From an uncultured Pelagibacteraceae bacterium (lineage in GTDB: Bacteria; Pseudomonadota; Alphaproteobacteria; Pelagibacterales; Pelagibacteraceae): a stretch of 51,836 nucleotides of DNA. The notes under the pieces were generated by a model that saw only the letters and a program-made list of their open reading frames with translations, ran no database searches and was not told the origin of the DNA. Shown here piece by piece: positions 8,685-17,294 of this stretch; position 1 is the stretch's first letter; each line of letters opens with the position of its first letter. Where the stretch lies: positions 1-51,836 of the forward strand of contig CACKYY010000007.1 of NCBI GenBank assembly GCA_902604525.1. Reading direction: 5' to 3'. A program made the position numbers and the translations under genes.

Positions 8685-8991
8685 AAATTTGGAAGAGAGT
8701 TAGTTAGAACTTATTTAAAATAATTTGCAACAAGTTAATAAAAAATTTAAAAAAAAAATAAAATCTATGATTGTGGATTTAGATGTCGCATAATTAAAGT
8801 AAAATTTATTTTGTTTCAAAGATTTAAGAATCAAAATTATAAATTGAATCAAACTATGATTGAATCAAATGTAGATTGAATTTATATAGAGGAAATATTT
8901 ACTAAATCTAAATATAGTAAAACAAGATAATATTTATATAGATAATGTGCATACTAAGAGTTGTTTAAAAAAATAATATTTTTTTTAACGC
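8685..8991. other. oriC: Candidate replication origin / dnaA regulatory region
   Basis: This is the longest gene-free stretch of the window (307 bp), lying between rpsT and dnaA, and it is extremely AT-rich. It contains a one-mismatch DnaA box (GTATGCACA on the minus strand at 8946-8954 against TTATNCACA), a weaker one at 8772-8780 (AAATCCACA), three GAATC sites inside the repeated motif (ATT)GAATCAAA at 8828, 8846 and 8862, and an all-AT inverted repeat at about 8964-8987 suited to unwinding. In several alphaproteobacteria the origin lies next to dnaA, in others near hemE, so this is a candidate only. It also must hold the dnaA promoter. Confidence 0.4.
8964..8987. terminator. AT-only inverted repeat just downstream of rpsT
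   Basis: A near-perfect inverted repeat (TTAAAAAAA pairing with TTTTTTTAA around a short centre) begins 4-5 bp after the rpsT stop on the minus strand. It could work as a weak rpsT transcription end, or as an easily melted DNA element within the putative origin. The absence of G or C in the stem makes a strong terminator unlikely. Confidence 0.3.
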
Positions 8992-9252
8992 TTAGATTGT
9001 AGAAATCTTCTTAGTGATTCTAGAAACATTTCTAGAAGCATTTTGTTTCTTGATAATTCCGGTCTTAGCAATCTTCATTAGCTCTGAATTAAGCTTAGGC
9101 AAAAATTTTAAAGCTTCATCTTTCTTTTTTTCTTCAATTAGAAGGTTCATTTTTTTTAAGGCGTTACGAAATCTACTTTTTCTAGCTTTATTAACTACTG
9201 TTTGCTTAGAAATTCTTCGAATTCTCTTAATTGCTGATTTTGTGTTTGCCAT
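8992..9252 (-). CDS. rpsT: 30S ribosomal protein S20
   Basis: The 86-residue basic protein begins with MANTKSAIKRIRR, the typical S20 start, and is rich in lysine and arginine throughout. S20 is a primary 16S rRNA binder of the small subunit body. The open frame extends 24 residues further upstream, but homology places the start at ATG 9252. It lies between fpg and dnaA, the usual alphaproteobacterial order. Confidence 0.95.
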   Translation of the reverse strand: MANTKSAIKRIRRISKQTVVNKARKSRFRNALKKMNLLIEEKKKDEALKFLPKLNSELMKIAKTGIIKKQNASRNVSRITKKISTI

Positions 9253-9254
9253 CT

Positions 9255-9290
9255 GCGCAGGGGTATAGCTTGAGAATTTATAGTGGTCAA
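9255..9290 (-). promoter_or_regulatory. Possible sigma-70 promoter for rpsT with very short leader
   Basis: On the minus strand TTGACC (9285-9290) and TATACC (9262-9267) are separated by 17 bp. Transcription would begin only a few bases before the rpsT ATG, giving a leaderless or nearly leaderless transcript. The palindrome CTGCGCAG (9253-9260) fills the space between the -10 element and the start codon and is strikingly GC-rich for this genome. Confidence 0.35.
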
Positions 9291-9302
9291 CATAATATTT
9301 TA

Positions 9303-10166
9303 CTATTTTTGGCAGGAATAACAAAAAAAAGTTGCTCTATTTGATACAATTTTTTTTTTAATAATATCTGAACATCCAGTTGCTTTGCATCTGTTTCCCT
9401 CTTGCTGATAAACCTTAAACTCTTTTTGATAACCTCCCAATGTTCCAGATATATCTTGAAAATTTCTTATACTGGATCCTCCTTTAATTATTGCTCTATG
9501 TAAAATTTTTTTAGAATTCAAAATAATTTTTTGACATTCATTTTTAGTTAATAGTTTTGCCTGTTTAAATGGATCAATTTTGGATAAAAATAATATTTCA
9601 CTAGCATATATATTGCCAATTCCTGAAACAAATCTTTGATCCAATAAAAAACCTTTAATTTCTTTATTTTTGTTTTTAAAAAAACTCATCACATAATTTA
9701 AATTAAATTTTTTATCAAATGGCTCTGGACCCAAGTGTTTAAATCTTTCATTTAAAGCATTTTTATTTTCAATTAATTGAAAAAAACCGAAACGTCTTGG
9801 GTCATTATAAATTACTTTAAAATTGTCAAATTCAAATACAACATGATTATGTTTTTTAGGAAGTGTTGGTGAGTGATAAAAACTAGTGTTTGTAAATTTT
9901 GATATTTTAAATCTATCAACAATATGAATTGTTCCTGACATGCCTAGATGAACTAAACAATAATCCCCTTCTAAAAAACGTATTATTAAATATTTTGAAA
10001 ATCGATCTACTTTAACTATCTTTTTATTTTTAATATGACTTTTAAAATTATTTGGTATTAAAAATCTTAAGTTTCTATTTCTTATTATTACTTTTTTTAC
10101 CCTTTTTTGATTAATTTTTTTATTTAAAGATTGTCGAACAATTTCTACTTCTGGTAATTCTGGCAT
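9303..10166 (-). CDS. mutM: Formamidopyrimidine-DNA glycosylase
   Basis: This bifunctional glycosylase/AP lyase removes 8-oxoguanine and formamidopyrimidines. The 287 residues begin MPELPEVE, giving the catalytic Pro2 and Glu3, and include the conserved lysine in DRFSKYLI, the helix-two-turn-helix segment QRFVSGIGNIYASEILF and a C-terminal zinc finger (CKATGC ... FCYSCQK). The length is normal. The start faces ubiE across a 29-bp divergent gap. Confidence 0.95.
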   Translation of the reverse strand: MPELPEVEIVRQSLNKKINQKRVKKVIIRNRNLRFLIPNNFKSHIKNKKIVKVDRFSKYLIIRFLEGDYCLVHLGMSGTIHIVDRFKISKFTNTSFYHSPTLPKKHNHVVFEFDNFKVIYNDPRRFGFFQLIENKNALNERFKHLGPEPFDKKFNLNYVMSFFKNKNKEIKGFLLDQRFVSGIGNIYASEILFLSKIDPFKQAKLLTKNECQKIILNSKKILHRAIIKGGSSIRNFQDISGTLGGYQKEFKVYQQEGNRCKATGCSDIIKKKIVSNRATFFCYSCQK

Positions 10167-10195
10167 TTCACACTATATTCAATATATAATTTTTT

Positions 10196-10900
10196 ATGCA
10201 ACAATATCTTCAAAATAAAAAAGGGTTAGTAGAAGGTGTATTTGATCAAGTCTATGACCGTTATGATTTGATGAATGACTTTATGTCATTAGGCATACAT
10301 AGACTTTGGAAAAAAAGTCTGATTAACATGATGGGCCCATCTGTTAACAAAAAGTTAGTGGATGTTGCTTGTGGCACCGGTGATATTGGTAAACTTTTTT
10401 TAGACAAAACTGATAAAAAATCTAACGTCACATCTGTAGATCCTAACAAAAAAATGATTAACCAAGGGAGAAATAAATTATCTAAATATGCAAATATTGA
10501 GTGGATTACAGCTCCAGCTGAAAAGTTGCCATTAAGTGATAACTCTTTTGACTACTACACAATCAGTTTTGGTTTGAGAAATACAAAAAATCTAGATCGA
10601 GCACTTTCTGAAGCTTATAGAGTTTTAAAGCCTGGTGGTCGATATCTTTGCTTAGAATTCTCTAAAATTCAAAACACAAATCTAAATTTAATTTACAAAA
10701 ATTATTCAAAGTTAATCCCTATAATTGGTCAATTTGTAGTGGGGGAAAAAGAACCCTATGAATATTTAGTAAAAAGTATTGAGCAGTTCATTAATCAAGA
10801 AGAGCTAATTGATTTGATGCAAAAACATAAATTTCAAAAATGTTCTTATAGGAATTTTTCTAACGGTATTGTTTCAATTCATAGCGGATGGAAAATTTAA
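10196..10900 (+). CDS. ubiE: Ubiquinone/menaquinone biosynthesis C-methyltransferase UbiE
   Basis: This SAM-dependent enzyme C-methylates the demethylated benzoquinol in ubiquinone synthesis. The 234 residues contain motif I VDVACGTGDIG, the family signatures YDLMNDFMSLGIHRLWK and the post-I/II segments SFGLRNTKNL and RVLKPGGRYLCLEFS. The length is typical. Its stop overlaps the likely ubiB start by one base (TAATG), so the two form an operon, followed by coaBC and dut as in other alphaproteobacteria. Confidence 0.95.
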   Translation: MQQYLQNKKGLVEGVFDQVYDRYDLMNDFMSLGIHRLWKKSLINMMGPSVNKKLVDVACGTGDIGKLFLDKTDKKSNVTSVDPNKKMINQGRNKLSKYANIEWITAPAEKLPLSDNSFDYYTISFGLRNTKNLDRALSEAYRVLKPGGRYLCLEFSKIQNTNLNLIYKNYSKLIPIIGQFVVGEKEPYEYLVKSIEQFINQEELIDLMQKHKFQKCSYRNFSNGIVSIHSGWKI

Positions 10901-12468
10901 TGATTAGAAAGTTAATTACCTTGTTTAAATTAGGAAGAAAAATTGCAAAATCAGATATACTTTCAATTGCATCAAAGTTTAAAAAACCTCCACTAATTTT
11001 AATTGTTTTATTTAAAATATTATCTTTTTCATTTCAAAAAAAAGAAGAGCATAATTTAGATAAAGACGAAGGAGAAAGACTTTCTAGATCGCTAGAGTCA
11101 ATGGGTACTACTTTTATAAAGCTGGGACAATTTCTAGCTACTAGACCTGATATCATTGGGGAAGAATTATCGAAAAAACTTGAAAATCTTCAAGATCGTT
11201 TACCTCCATTTTCTTTAAGTGAGGCAAAACAAATAATTAGAGATGATCTTGGAGAAGAGTCTTTTAATTCTATAATTGATTTAAGTGAACCTGTTGCAGC
11301 AGCATCAATTGCTCAAGTACATAAAGCAAAAATTAATGACAATGGAACAATTAAAGATGTTGCCATAAAAATTTTAAGACCAGATATAAAAAAAATATTT
11401 AATGAAGAAATTGATGCAATGATGTTGTTTGCATTTATAATCGAGTCTTTTGTAAAAAAAACAAAAAGATTAAAACTAATAGAGGTTGTTTTTTTATTAA
11501 AAGAGATAACAAATCTTGAAATGGATTTAAGATTTGAAGCAGCAGCTGCTAACGAATATGCTGAGAATACAAAGAATGATGTTGGATTTAAAGTTCCAAT
11601 GATTTATTGGAATTTTACTAGTGAAAATGTAATGACTCTGGATTGGATTAATGGAGTTTCAATTAGAGAAACTGAAGAATTGAAAAAAAGAAATTTAGAT
11701 ACTAATAAAATAGCAGAGGATATTATTCAACATTTTCTGAGACACGCCGTAAGAGATGGCTTTTTTCATGCAGATATGCATCAGGGAAATATTTTTATTA
11801 ATGATAGTGGTCAAATTGCACCAATAGATTTTGGTATAATGGGCAGGCTAGATAAAGTTAGTAAGAGATTTCTGGCAGAAATTTTATTTGGTTTTATTCA
11901 AAGGGATTACCGTAAGGTTGCTGAAGTACACTTAATGGCTGGGTTAGTTCCAAAAGATGTTCCAATAGACGACTTGGCTCAAGCTTTAAGATCAATAGGA
12001 GAGCCCATTTTTGGACAAGAGGTAAAAGATATCTCGGGTGGAAAATTATTGAAACAACTCTTTGATGTGACAGAAAAATTTAACATGCAAACTCAACCAC
12101 AGTTATTAATGCTACAAAAAACAATGGTTGTAGTTGAGGGTGTTGCAAGAAAATTAAATCCAAGTACAAATATATGGACAACATCTAAACCTGTGCTTGA
12201 GACTTGGTTGAGAGAAACAAAAGATCCAATTACAAATTTGAATGAGACATTAAAGAGTACTTCTGAGGTAATTAAGCGATTACCAGAATTTCCTGAGATT
12301 ATGGATAAAGCTAATCAAGCTTTAACGTTTTTAGCTAGCGGACAAATCCCTCAGAATTCAAACTCCTATACTGCATTAAATGATAAAAAAGCAGAAATGA
12401 ATGCTTTTAGAAATCAGTCTATTATTGGTTTATTACTACTTGTAATTTTTGGACTTATAGTATTTTAA
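10900..12468 (+). CDS. ubiB: Ubiquinone biosynthesis regulatory kinase-like protein UbiB
   Basis: UbiB belongs to the ABC1/ADCK/UbiB atypical kinase family needed for ubiquinone synthesis. The protein (522 residues from ATG 10900; an in-frame ATG at 10888 would add four) shows the family KxGQ motif in FIKLGQFLATRPDI, an alanine-rich nucleotide loop AAASIAQVHKA in place of a glycine loop, the catalytic-type HADMHQGN and the metal-binding IDFGIMG. A C-terminal helix (about the last 22 residues) anchors it to the membrane. I prefer 10900 because it forms a TAATG overlap with ubiE. Confidence 0.94.
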   Translation: MIRKLITLFKLGRKIAKSDILSIASKFKKPPLILIVLFKILSFSFQKKEEHNLDKDEGERLSRSLESMGTTFIKLGQFLATRPDIIGEELSKKLENLQDRLPPFSLSEAKQIIRDDLGEESFNSIIDLSEPVAAASIAQVHKAKINDNGTIKDVAIKILRPDIKKIFNEEIDAMMLFAFIIESFVKKTKRLKLIEVVFLLKEITNLEMDLRFEAAAANEYAENTKNDVGFKVPMIYWNFTSENVMTLDWINGVSIRETEELKKRNLDTNKIAEDIIQHFLRHAVRDGFFHADMHQGNIFINDSGQIAPIDFGIMGRLDKVSKRFLAEILFGFIQRDYRKVAEVHLMAGLVPKDVPIDDLAQALRSIGEPIFGQEVKDISGGKLLKQLFDVTEKFNMQTQPQLLMLQKTMVVVEGVARKLNPSTNIWTTSKPVLETWLRETKDPITNLNETLKSTSEVIKRLPEFPEIMDKANQALTFLASGQIPQNSNSYTALNDKKAEMNAFRNQSIIGLLLLVIFGLIVF

Positions 12469-12476
12469 TTCTCGAA

Positions 12477-13682
12477 ATGAAAAATCTGTTAAACAAAAAA
12501 ATTTTATTTATCATATGTGGTGGAATTTCTGCCTACAAAAGTCTTGAAACAATTAGGCTTTTCAAAAAAAGTGGTGCAGAAATCAAAACTATACTTACTG
12601 CAAATGCTAAAGAATTTGTAACACCTCTTTCAATTACTGCGCTATCTCAAGGCAAAGTTTACAGTGAATTATTCAGTGTCGAAAACGAAACTGAAATGGA
12701 CCATATTTCGCTTTCCAGATGGGCTGATGTAATTGTTATTGCTCCTACAACTGCTAATACTATTTCAAAGCTGGCTCAGGGCACTACTGACGATCTTGCT
12801 TCAACTGTTGTTCTGGCCTCAGATAAAAGTATTTATTTAGCTCCAGCAATGAACGTGAGGATGTGGGAACATCAAACTACCAAAGCGAATTTAAAAAAAT
12901 TGAGAGATTGTGGTTATAAATTCATTGGTCCTGAAATTGGGGATATGGCTTGTGGAGAATATGGTGAGGGCAAAATGTCTGACCCAAGAAAAATTGCTGA
13001 AGAAATTGATCAATTTTTTTTAAATAAGAAAAAAAATAAAAATTTAAAAGCTTTGGTTACAGCAGGACCTACTAATGAATATATTGATCCTGTAAGATTT
13101 ATAACCAATAAGTCTAGTGGCAAACAAGGTTACGAGATTGCAAAATCTCTCTCTAAAAAAGGTTTTGATACAACGCTCATTTCAGGCCCCACTAACTTAG
13201 AAATTGATGATGATATTAATCTAGTTAAGGTTGAAACTGCAGAAGAAATGTTTCTTGCAACTCAAAAAAGTTTACCAACTGATGTAGCAATTTTTGCAGC
13301 AGCTGTAGCTGATTTTAAGTTACAAAAAAAGTATACAAATAAAATTAAAAAACAAGAGACATTAAATTTAAATCTTGAAAAAAACGTTGATATTTTAAAT
13401 TATGTTTCTAACCATAATTCAATGAGGCCAAGTCTTGTTGTTGGTTTTGCAGCTGAAACTAATAACCACGAAAATAATGCAGAAGAAAAGTTAAATAAAA
13501 AAAATTGTGACTGGATAATTTCAAATGATGTTGCAAATAAAAATATAGGATTTAATTCTGATTTTAATGAAGTAACTATTCACTACAAAAATAAAAAAAT
13601 AAATAACGAAAAACTCTTTTATAAAAAAAAGTCTGAAATATCTGATGAAATAGTTGATAGAATTATTGATCAATTAAATTAA
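12477..13682 (+). CDS. coaBC: Bifunctional phosphopantothenoylcysteine decarboxylase/synthetase
   Basis: This fusion performs two successive coenzyme A steps: ligation of cysteine to 4'-phosphopantothenate (CoaB, C-terminal) and FMN-dependent decarboxylation (CoaC, N-terminal). The CoaC half (about 1-185) has the flavin-binding CGGISAYKS, PAMNVRMW and the active-site loop GDMACGEYGEGKM. The CoaB half has TAGPTNEYIDPVRFITN, SSGKQGYEIA and AAVADFKLQKK. The 401-residue length matches the family. It sits 8 bp after ubiB and overlaps dut by one base. Confidence 0.95.
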   Translation: MKNLLNKKILFIICGGISAYKSLETIRLFKKSGAEIKTILTANAKEFVTPLSITALSQGKVYSELFSVENETEMDHISLSRWADVIVIAPTTANTISKLAQGTTDDLASTVVLASDKSIYLAPAMNVRMWEHQTTKANLKKLRDCGYKFIGPEIGDMACGEYGEGKMSDPRKIAEEIDQFFLNKKKNKNLKALVTAGPTNEYIDPVRFITNKSSGKQGYEIAKSLSKKGFDTTLISGPTNLEIDDDINLVKVETAEEMFLATQKSLPTDVAIFAAAVADFKLQKKYTNKIKKQETLNLNLEKNVDILNYVSNHNSMRPSLVVGFAAETNNHENNAEEKLNKKNCDWIISNDVANKNIGFNSDFNEVTIHYKNKKINNEKLFYKKKSEISDEIVDRIIDQLN

Positions 13683-14119
13683 TGGCAAAAGTTCTAATCA
13701 AAAAATTATCTTCATCTGTTCAATTACCTACTTATAAAACTAGTGGAGCTTCAGGGATGGATTTAATGGCTTTTATTTCTGAAACAATAATTCTTAAACC
13801 ACAATCTTCTTGTTTAGTGCCAACTGGTATTTCTGTTGCATTTTCAGAGGAATTCGAAATACAAATAAGACCAAGATCTGGTTTGGCGGCTAAAAATAAT
13901 ATTAGTGTATTAAATACTCCTGGCACGATTGATAGTGATTATAGGGGTGAAATAAAAGTTATTCTCTTTAACCATGGGAATAATGAATTTATAATCAATA
14001 ATAATGATAGAATAGCACAAATGATTTTGACACCAGTTGTTAAAATGGAACTAGAAGAAACAGAAAGTTTGCCTGAAACAATTAGAGGAGAGGGTGGATT
14101 TGGCTCAACAGGAAAATGA
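13682..14119 (+). CDS. dut: Deoxyuridine 5'-triphosphate nucleotidohydrolase
   Basis: dUTPase hydrolyses dUTP to dUMP and pyrophosphate, keeping uracil out of DNA and feeding thymidylate synthesis. All five trimeric dUTPase motifs are present in 145 residues: SGASGMDLMA, RPRSGLAAK, the uracil-binding NTPGTIDSDYRGEIKV, DRIAQMIL and the C-terminal GEGGFGSTGK lid. It starts inside the coaBC stop (TAATG) and overlaps the next gene by ATGA, so translation is coupled on both sides. Confidence 0.97.
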   Translation: MAKVLIKKLSSSVQLPTYKTSGASGMDLMAFISETIILKPQSSCLVPTGISVAFSEEFEIQIRPRSGLAAKNNISVLNTPGTIDSDYRGEIKVILFNHGNNEFIINNNDRIAQMILTPVVKMELEETESLPETIRGEGGFGSTGK

Positions 14120-14859
14120 GCACAAAATTAAGTAAAATAGAAATAGAAAAGTTTTCTCGTCAAATTATTTTAAAAAATATCGGTGCACTAGGCCAAAGAA
14201 AAATACAAGATGCAAAAGTTTTAATTATTGGAATGGGGGGCTTAGGTTGTCCAGCTGCAGAATTTTTAACACGATCAGGAATTGGAACACTAGGTATTGT
14301 AGACTATGATAAGGTTAATTTGTCAAATATCCATAGACAAACTTTGTATACCGAAAAAGATATTAATAAATCAAAAGTTAAAATTGCAAAGAAAAAATTG
14401 AATGAGATTAATCCAAAAACTAAAATAAATATTTTTAATTATAAACTAAATAAAATCAAATTTAAAAAAATTATTAAAAACTATGAATATATTATTGATG
14501 GCACAGACAACTTTGAAAGTAAATTTTTAATTAATGATATAAGTTTAGATTATAAAAAATTTCTTGTAGTTGGTGCTATTAGTAAGTTTGATGGTCACAT
14601 TTTTAGCTTTGATTTTAAAAATAAAAATAATCCTAGTTTAAGAGATTTTTATCAAGAAGAGGTTGTTACTGATGATATTTTCAATTGTGAGTATGATGGT
14701 ATTTTAGGAACTGTAGCAGGAATTGTTGGCACAATACAAGCAAACGAAATTCTAAAAAAAATTCTTAATATTGGTCAAAATTTAAATGGATTTATTTTAA
14801 TTCTAGATTTATTAAATTTAAATATTAGAAGAGTAAAATTAAAAAAAAGAAAAAAGTGA
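14116..14859 (+). CDS. HesA/MoeB/ThiF-family adenylyltransferase
   Basis: This is an E1-like enzyme that adenylates the C-terminus of a ubiquitin-fold sulfur carrier (ThiS or MoaD). The 247 residues show the ATP-binding GMGGLGCPAAEFL, DYDKVNLSNIHRQTLY, an arginine and lysine in the usual places, and DGTDNFESKFLIND. A cysteine in FNCEYDGILGTVAG aligns with the conserved cysteine of the family. The two zinc-binding CxxC pairs typical of MoeB and ThiF are missing: the first position reads SLRDFYQEE and the C-terminus ends in a lysine-rich tail. The carrier partner is unknown. It overlaps dut and the SH3 gene. Confidence 0.85.
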   Translation: MSTKLSKIEIEKFSRQIILKNIGALGQRKIQDAKVLIIGMGGLGCPAAEFLTRSGIGTLGIVDYDKVNLSNIHRQTLYTEKDINKSKVKIAKKKLNEINPKTKINIFNYKLNKIKFKKIIKNYEYIIDGTDNFESKFLINDISLDYKKFLVVGAISKFDGHIFSFDFKNKNNPSLRDFYQEEVVTDDIFNCEYDGILGTVAGIVGTIQANEILKKILNIGQNLNGFILILDLLNLNIRRVKLKKRKK

Positions 14860-15314
14860 TTTTAAAAATAAAAATTAAGGAAATTTTTATAATATTTTAT
14901 TTATTATTTTTTTGCACAATTAGTTCTGCAAATGAAATTTTTATCTCTTTGAAAAAAAATAAAGTTAATGTTCGTTATGGCCCAAGCTTTGACTCTGATG
15001 TTAAATATGTTTATAAAAAAATAAATCTTCCCATAAAACAAATAGATAAAAAAGAAAACTTTAGAAGAATAATTGATCTAAAAAATAATAGTGGCTGGAT
15101 ACATGTTTCTCAATTGAAAAAAAGTAATTCAGTTATTGCTACTAAAGATAAAGTTTTATTCAAAAAACCATCATCATTTGCGAAACCCATAGCAATGATA
15201 AAAAAGGGAAGATTATTAATTGTTCAAAAATGCGAAAAAAATTGGTGTGAAATTGAGACTGATGATTTTAATGGATGGATTAAAACTGATAATCTTTGGG
15301 GTTTGATTAACTAA
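14856..15314 (+). CDS. Secreted bacterial SH3-domain protein
   Basis: The 152-residue protein uses a GTG start overlapping the preceding stop (GTGA). It has a signal peptide (about residues 1-25, ending near ISSANE) followed by an SH3_3-like domain with VNVRYGPSFDSDV and GWIHVSQL, then a second partial repeat with WCEIETDDFNGWIKTDNLWG. Such proteins are periplasmic and are thought to bind peptidoglycan or act as scaffolds. It converges on the DUF3501 gene with an 8-bp overlap. No enzymatic motif is visible. Confidence 0.8.
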   Translation: MILKIKIKEIFIIFYLLFFCTISSANEIFISLKKNKVNVRYGPSFDSDVKYVYKKINLPIKQIDKKENFRRIIDLKNNSGWIHVSQLKKSNSVIATKDKVLFKKPSSFAKPIAMIKKGRLLIVQKCEKNWCEIETDDFNGWIKTDNLWGLIN

Positions 15315-15906
15315 AATCCGAAGATAAAGAGTCTATATTTTCTTTACTTAATTTAGTTGTGTGAGAATATTCTTTATGATCCATTCCAAGTTCAATATCA
15401 ACATCATTTGATTTAAATTTTTGGATTTGTTCATCTGTAAAATTAAAATGTATAAATTGAACTGAAGAAGCCTTACCCTCAGCAGAAGTTCTGTCAACGT
15501 CTTCTTCAGGAACAGCTTTAACAGTCTCACCGTTAATCTTCATAAATACCATTTCTTCAATTCCCCCAACCTTACCTAAAAAAGCCGCCCTAGATATAGG
15601 GTTATCTATTTCAAACATAAGAGTAGCTGTTAACTCTTTTCCATTTGGGATTAATGGATTGTATGCAATCAGCTCGTCGTGAAGCTGTTCATCTCCACCT
15701 TTTTCTATGTAAAGCATTTCTTGAACTTGCGCGAGCATAGTCTCATAACTTTCAAAATAGAATGTAGCGTATGGACCTAGTGCAACTCTTCGATTTTTTT
15801 TAAAATTAACAATATTTTTTCTTAATTCTTTTCTGTCTTTTATATATGCATCTAGTGGCATAATATCAGATTTTTGTATCTCTCTTTTTTCTTTCGGCAT
15901 AATCAT
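15307..15906 (-). CDS. DUF3501 family protein
   Basis: The 199-residue protein matches the DUF3501 type, recognisable by IMPLDAYIKDRKELR, RRVALGPYATFYFESYETM, QEMLYIEKGGDEQLHDELIAYNPLIPNGKELTA-like segments and DNPISRAAFLGKVGG. Its function is not known. It is the third gene of a rubrerythrin-Fe-S oxidoreductase-DUF3501 unit, an arrangement seen in other proteobacteria and suggestive of a peroxide or iron-related role. ATG 15906 overlaps the upstream stop (ATGA); a start at 15900 is two residues shorter. Confidence 0.83.
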   Translation of the reverse strand: MIMPKEKREIQKSDIMPLDAYIKDRKELRKNIVNFKKNRRVALGPYATFYFESYETMLAQVQEMLYIEKGGDEQLHDELIAYNPLIPNGKELTATLMFEIDNPISRAAFLGKVGGIEEMVFMKINGETVKAVPEEDVDRTSAEGKASSVQFIHFNFTDEQIQKFKSNDVDIELGMDHKEYSHTTKLSKENIDSLSSDFS

Positions 15907-17282
15907 AACTTATAACTTTTTGCCATAAGTTCTATAGGGTGTAGTGCCTCATCATTAGAAATTTTTGTGTCTACTTCTAATTGTTTTAAATGCTTGCCAG
16001 CTAAAGGACAATCAGATGCCATATACTTGTTATTTTTATTTTTTATTTGTCTTGCTGTTGGTCTTCCAACTTTATTTGCTAAATCATGTGTTTCCTTCAT
16101 CACTCCAAAAGTTCCGCCATGGCCAGCACATCTTTCGACAACATCAATTTTTACATTAGGAATATTTTTTAACATATCTCTAGCTTTGATCCCCATGTTC
16201 TGTGCTCTTGCATGACACGCATGGTGAACTGTAACACCACCATCAATTTCCTCTAATCCTTCAGCCAATCCCTCATTATTAGCGATATCAACCACATATT
16301 CGTCAATATCCATTACATTTGAAGATAATTTTTTTACATTTTCACTGTCAGGCAACAACAAAGGCCATTCAAATTTTAACATCAAGCCACAGCTTGCTGT
16401 TAAAGTTATTACTTTGTAACCTTTGTCAATCCATTCAATTAAATCTTTTGATACTTTTTTGGCTTGTTCAACTACTTTTGGAAGATCTGCCTGTTCCAAG
16501 AAAGGCATTCCACAACAACCTGGGTAAGCTTCTTGAACTTCCACACCATTTTTTTTCAAAACTTTTAATGCAGCTACACCTGTATTTTTTTTATTAAAAT
16601 TTACAAAACATGTAGAATATATTACAACTTTTCTATCTTTATTGATTACATCATACGTAATTTTATCATTATTTTTTTTAAAAAAATTTGAAAACGTCTC
16701 TGAGTTATATTTTGGTAACTGCACTCTTTTATCTATCCCAGATATGAATTCTAAAATTTTTCTTATAAATTTATTTTTAATATTTGATGCCCAATTTACA
16801 AGTTTAGAGAACATAACCCCAATTTTTGCGTTTCTATCAATTTTAGCTAATTGAGTTGGTACACTTGGTAGTTTTCCTAACTTTTTCTGCGCAGTTCTAT
16901 ATCTCAGCATTAAATGAGGAAAATCTAAATCAAAGTCATGGGGAGGGACATATGGGCACTTAGTCATAAAACACATATCACATAAAGTACATGCATCTAC
17001 AACAGGGGCAAATTGATCACTAGATAAACTCTCAACGTCTTCATCTTTAGACTCATCAATCATATCAAATAATTTTGGGAAAGAGTCACAAAGATTAAAG
17101 CATCTTCTGCAACCATGACAGATATCAAATACTCTTCTCATTTCTGAGTCTAATTTTTCAGGATTTAAAAAATCAGGGTGCTCAAAATCAATTGGATGTC
17201 TAGTTGGCGCATCTAAGCTACCTTCTTTGCTCATACTTTTTGAATTTTTATTTAGATTTTTAGTGGACAAATTAATGTCCAC
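15903..17282 (-). CDS. Heterodisulfide reductase-related Fe-S oxidoreductase (GlpC-like)
   Basis: The 459-residue protein has an N-terminal pair of [4Fe-4S] sites (CHGCRRCFNLC near residue 55 and CTLCDMCFMTKCP near residue 97) and two C-terminal CCG domains (STCF ... GCCGMPFLEQ and HHACHARAQ ... ERCAGHGGTFG). This is the plan of GlpC and GlcF/HdrD-type electron-transfer subunits. No flavin partner is adjacent; instead it sits between rubrerythrin and DUF3501. I infer that it passes electrons to rubrerythrin or a related peroxide-reducing system. The gene starts 12 bp after rubrerythrin and ends in an ATGA overlap. Confidence 0.85.
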   Translation of the reverse strand: MDINLSTKNLNKNSKSMSKEGSLDAPTRHPIDFEHPDFLNPEKLDSEMRRVFDICHGCRRCFNLCDSFPKLFDMIDESKDEDVESLSSDQFAPVVDACTLCDMCFMTKCPYVPPHDFDLDFPHLMLRYRTAQKKLGKLPSVPTQLAKIDRNAKIGVMFSKLVNWASNIKNKFIRKILEFISGIDKRVQLPKYNSETFSNFFKKNNDKITYDVINKDRKVVIYSTCFVNFNKKNTGVAALKVLKKNGVEVQEAYPGCCGMPFLEQADLPKVVEQAKKVSKDLIEWIDKGYKVITLTASCGLMLKFEWPLLLPDSENVKKLSSNVMDIDEYVVDIANNEGLAEGLEEIDGGVTVHHACHARAQNMGIKARDMLKNIPNVKIDVVERCAGHGGTFGVMKETHDLANKVGRPTARQIKNKNNKYMASDCPLAGKHLKQLEVDTKISNDEALHPIELMAKSYKL

Positions 17283-17294
17283 TAAACGAATTAA

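Noticed and set aside
9253..9324. 24-residue N-terminal extension of ribosomal protein S20
   Set aside because: S20 proteins begin MANTKSAIKR; the extension overlaps fpg and is simply an open frame.
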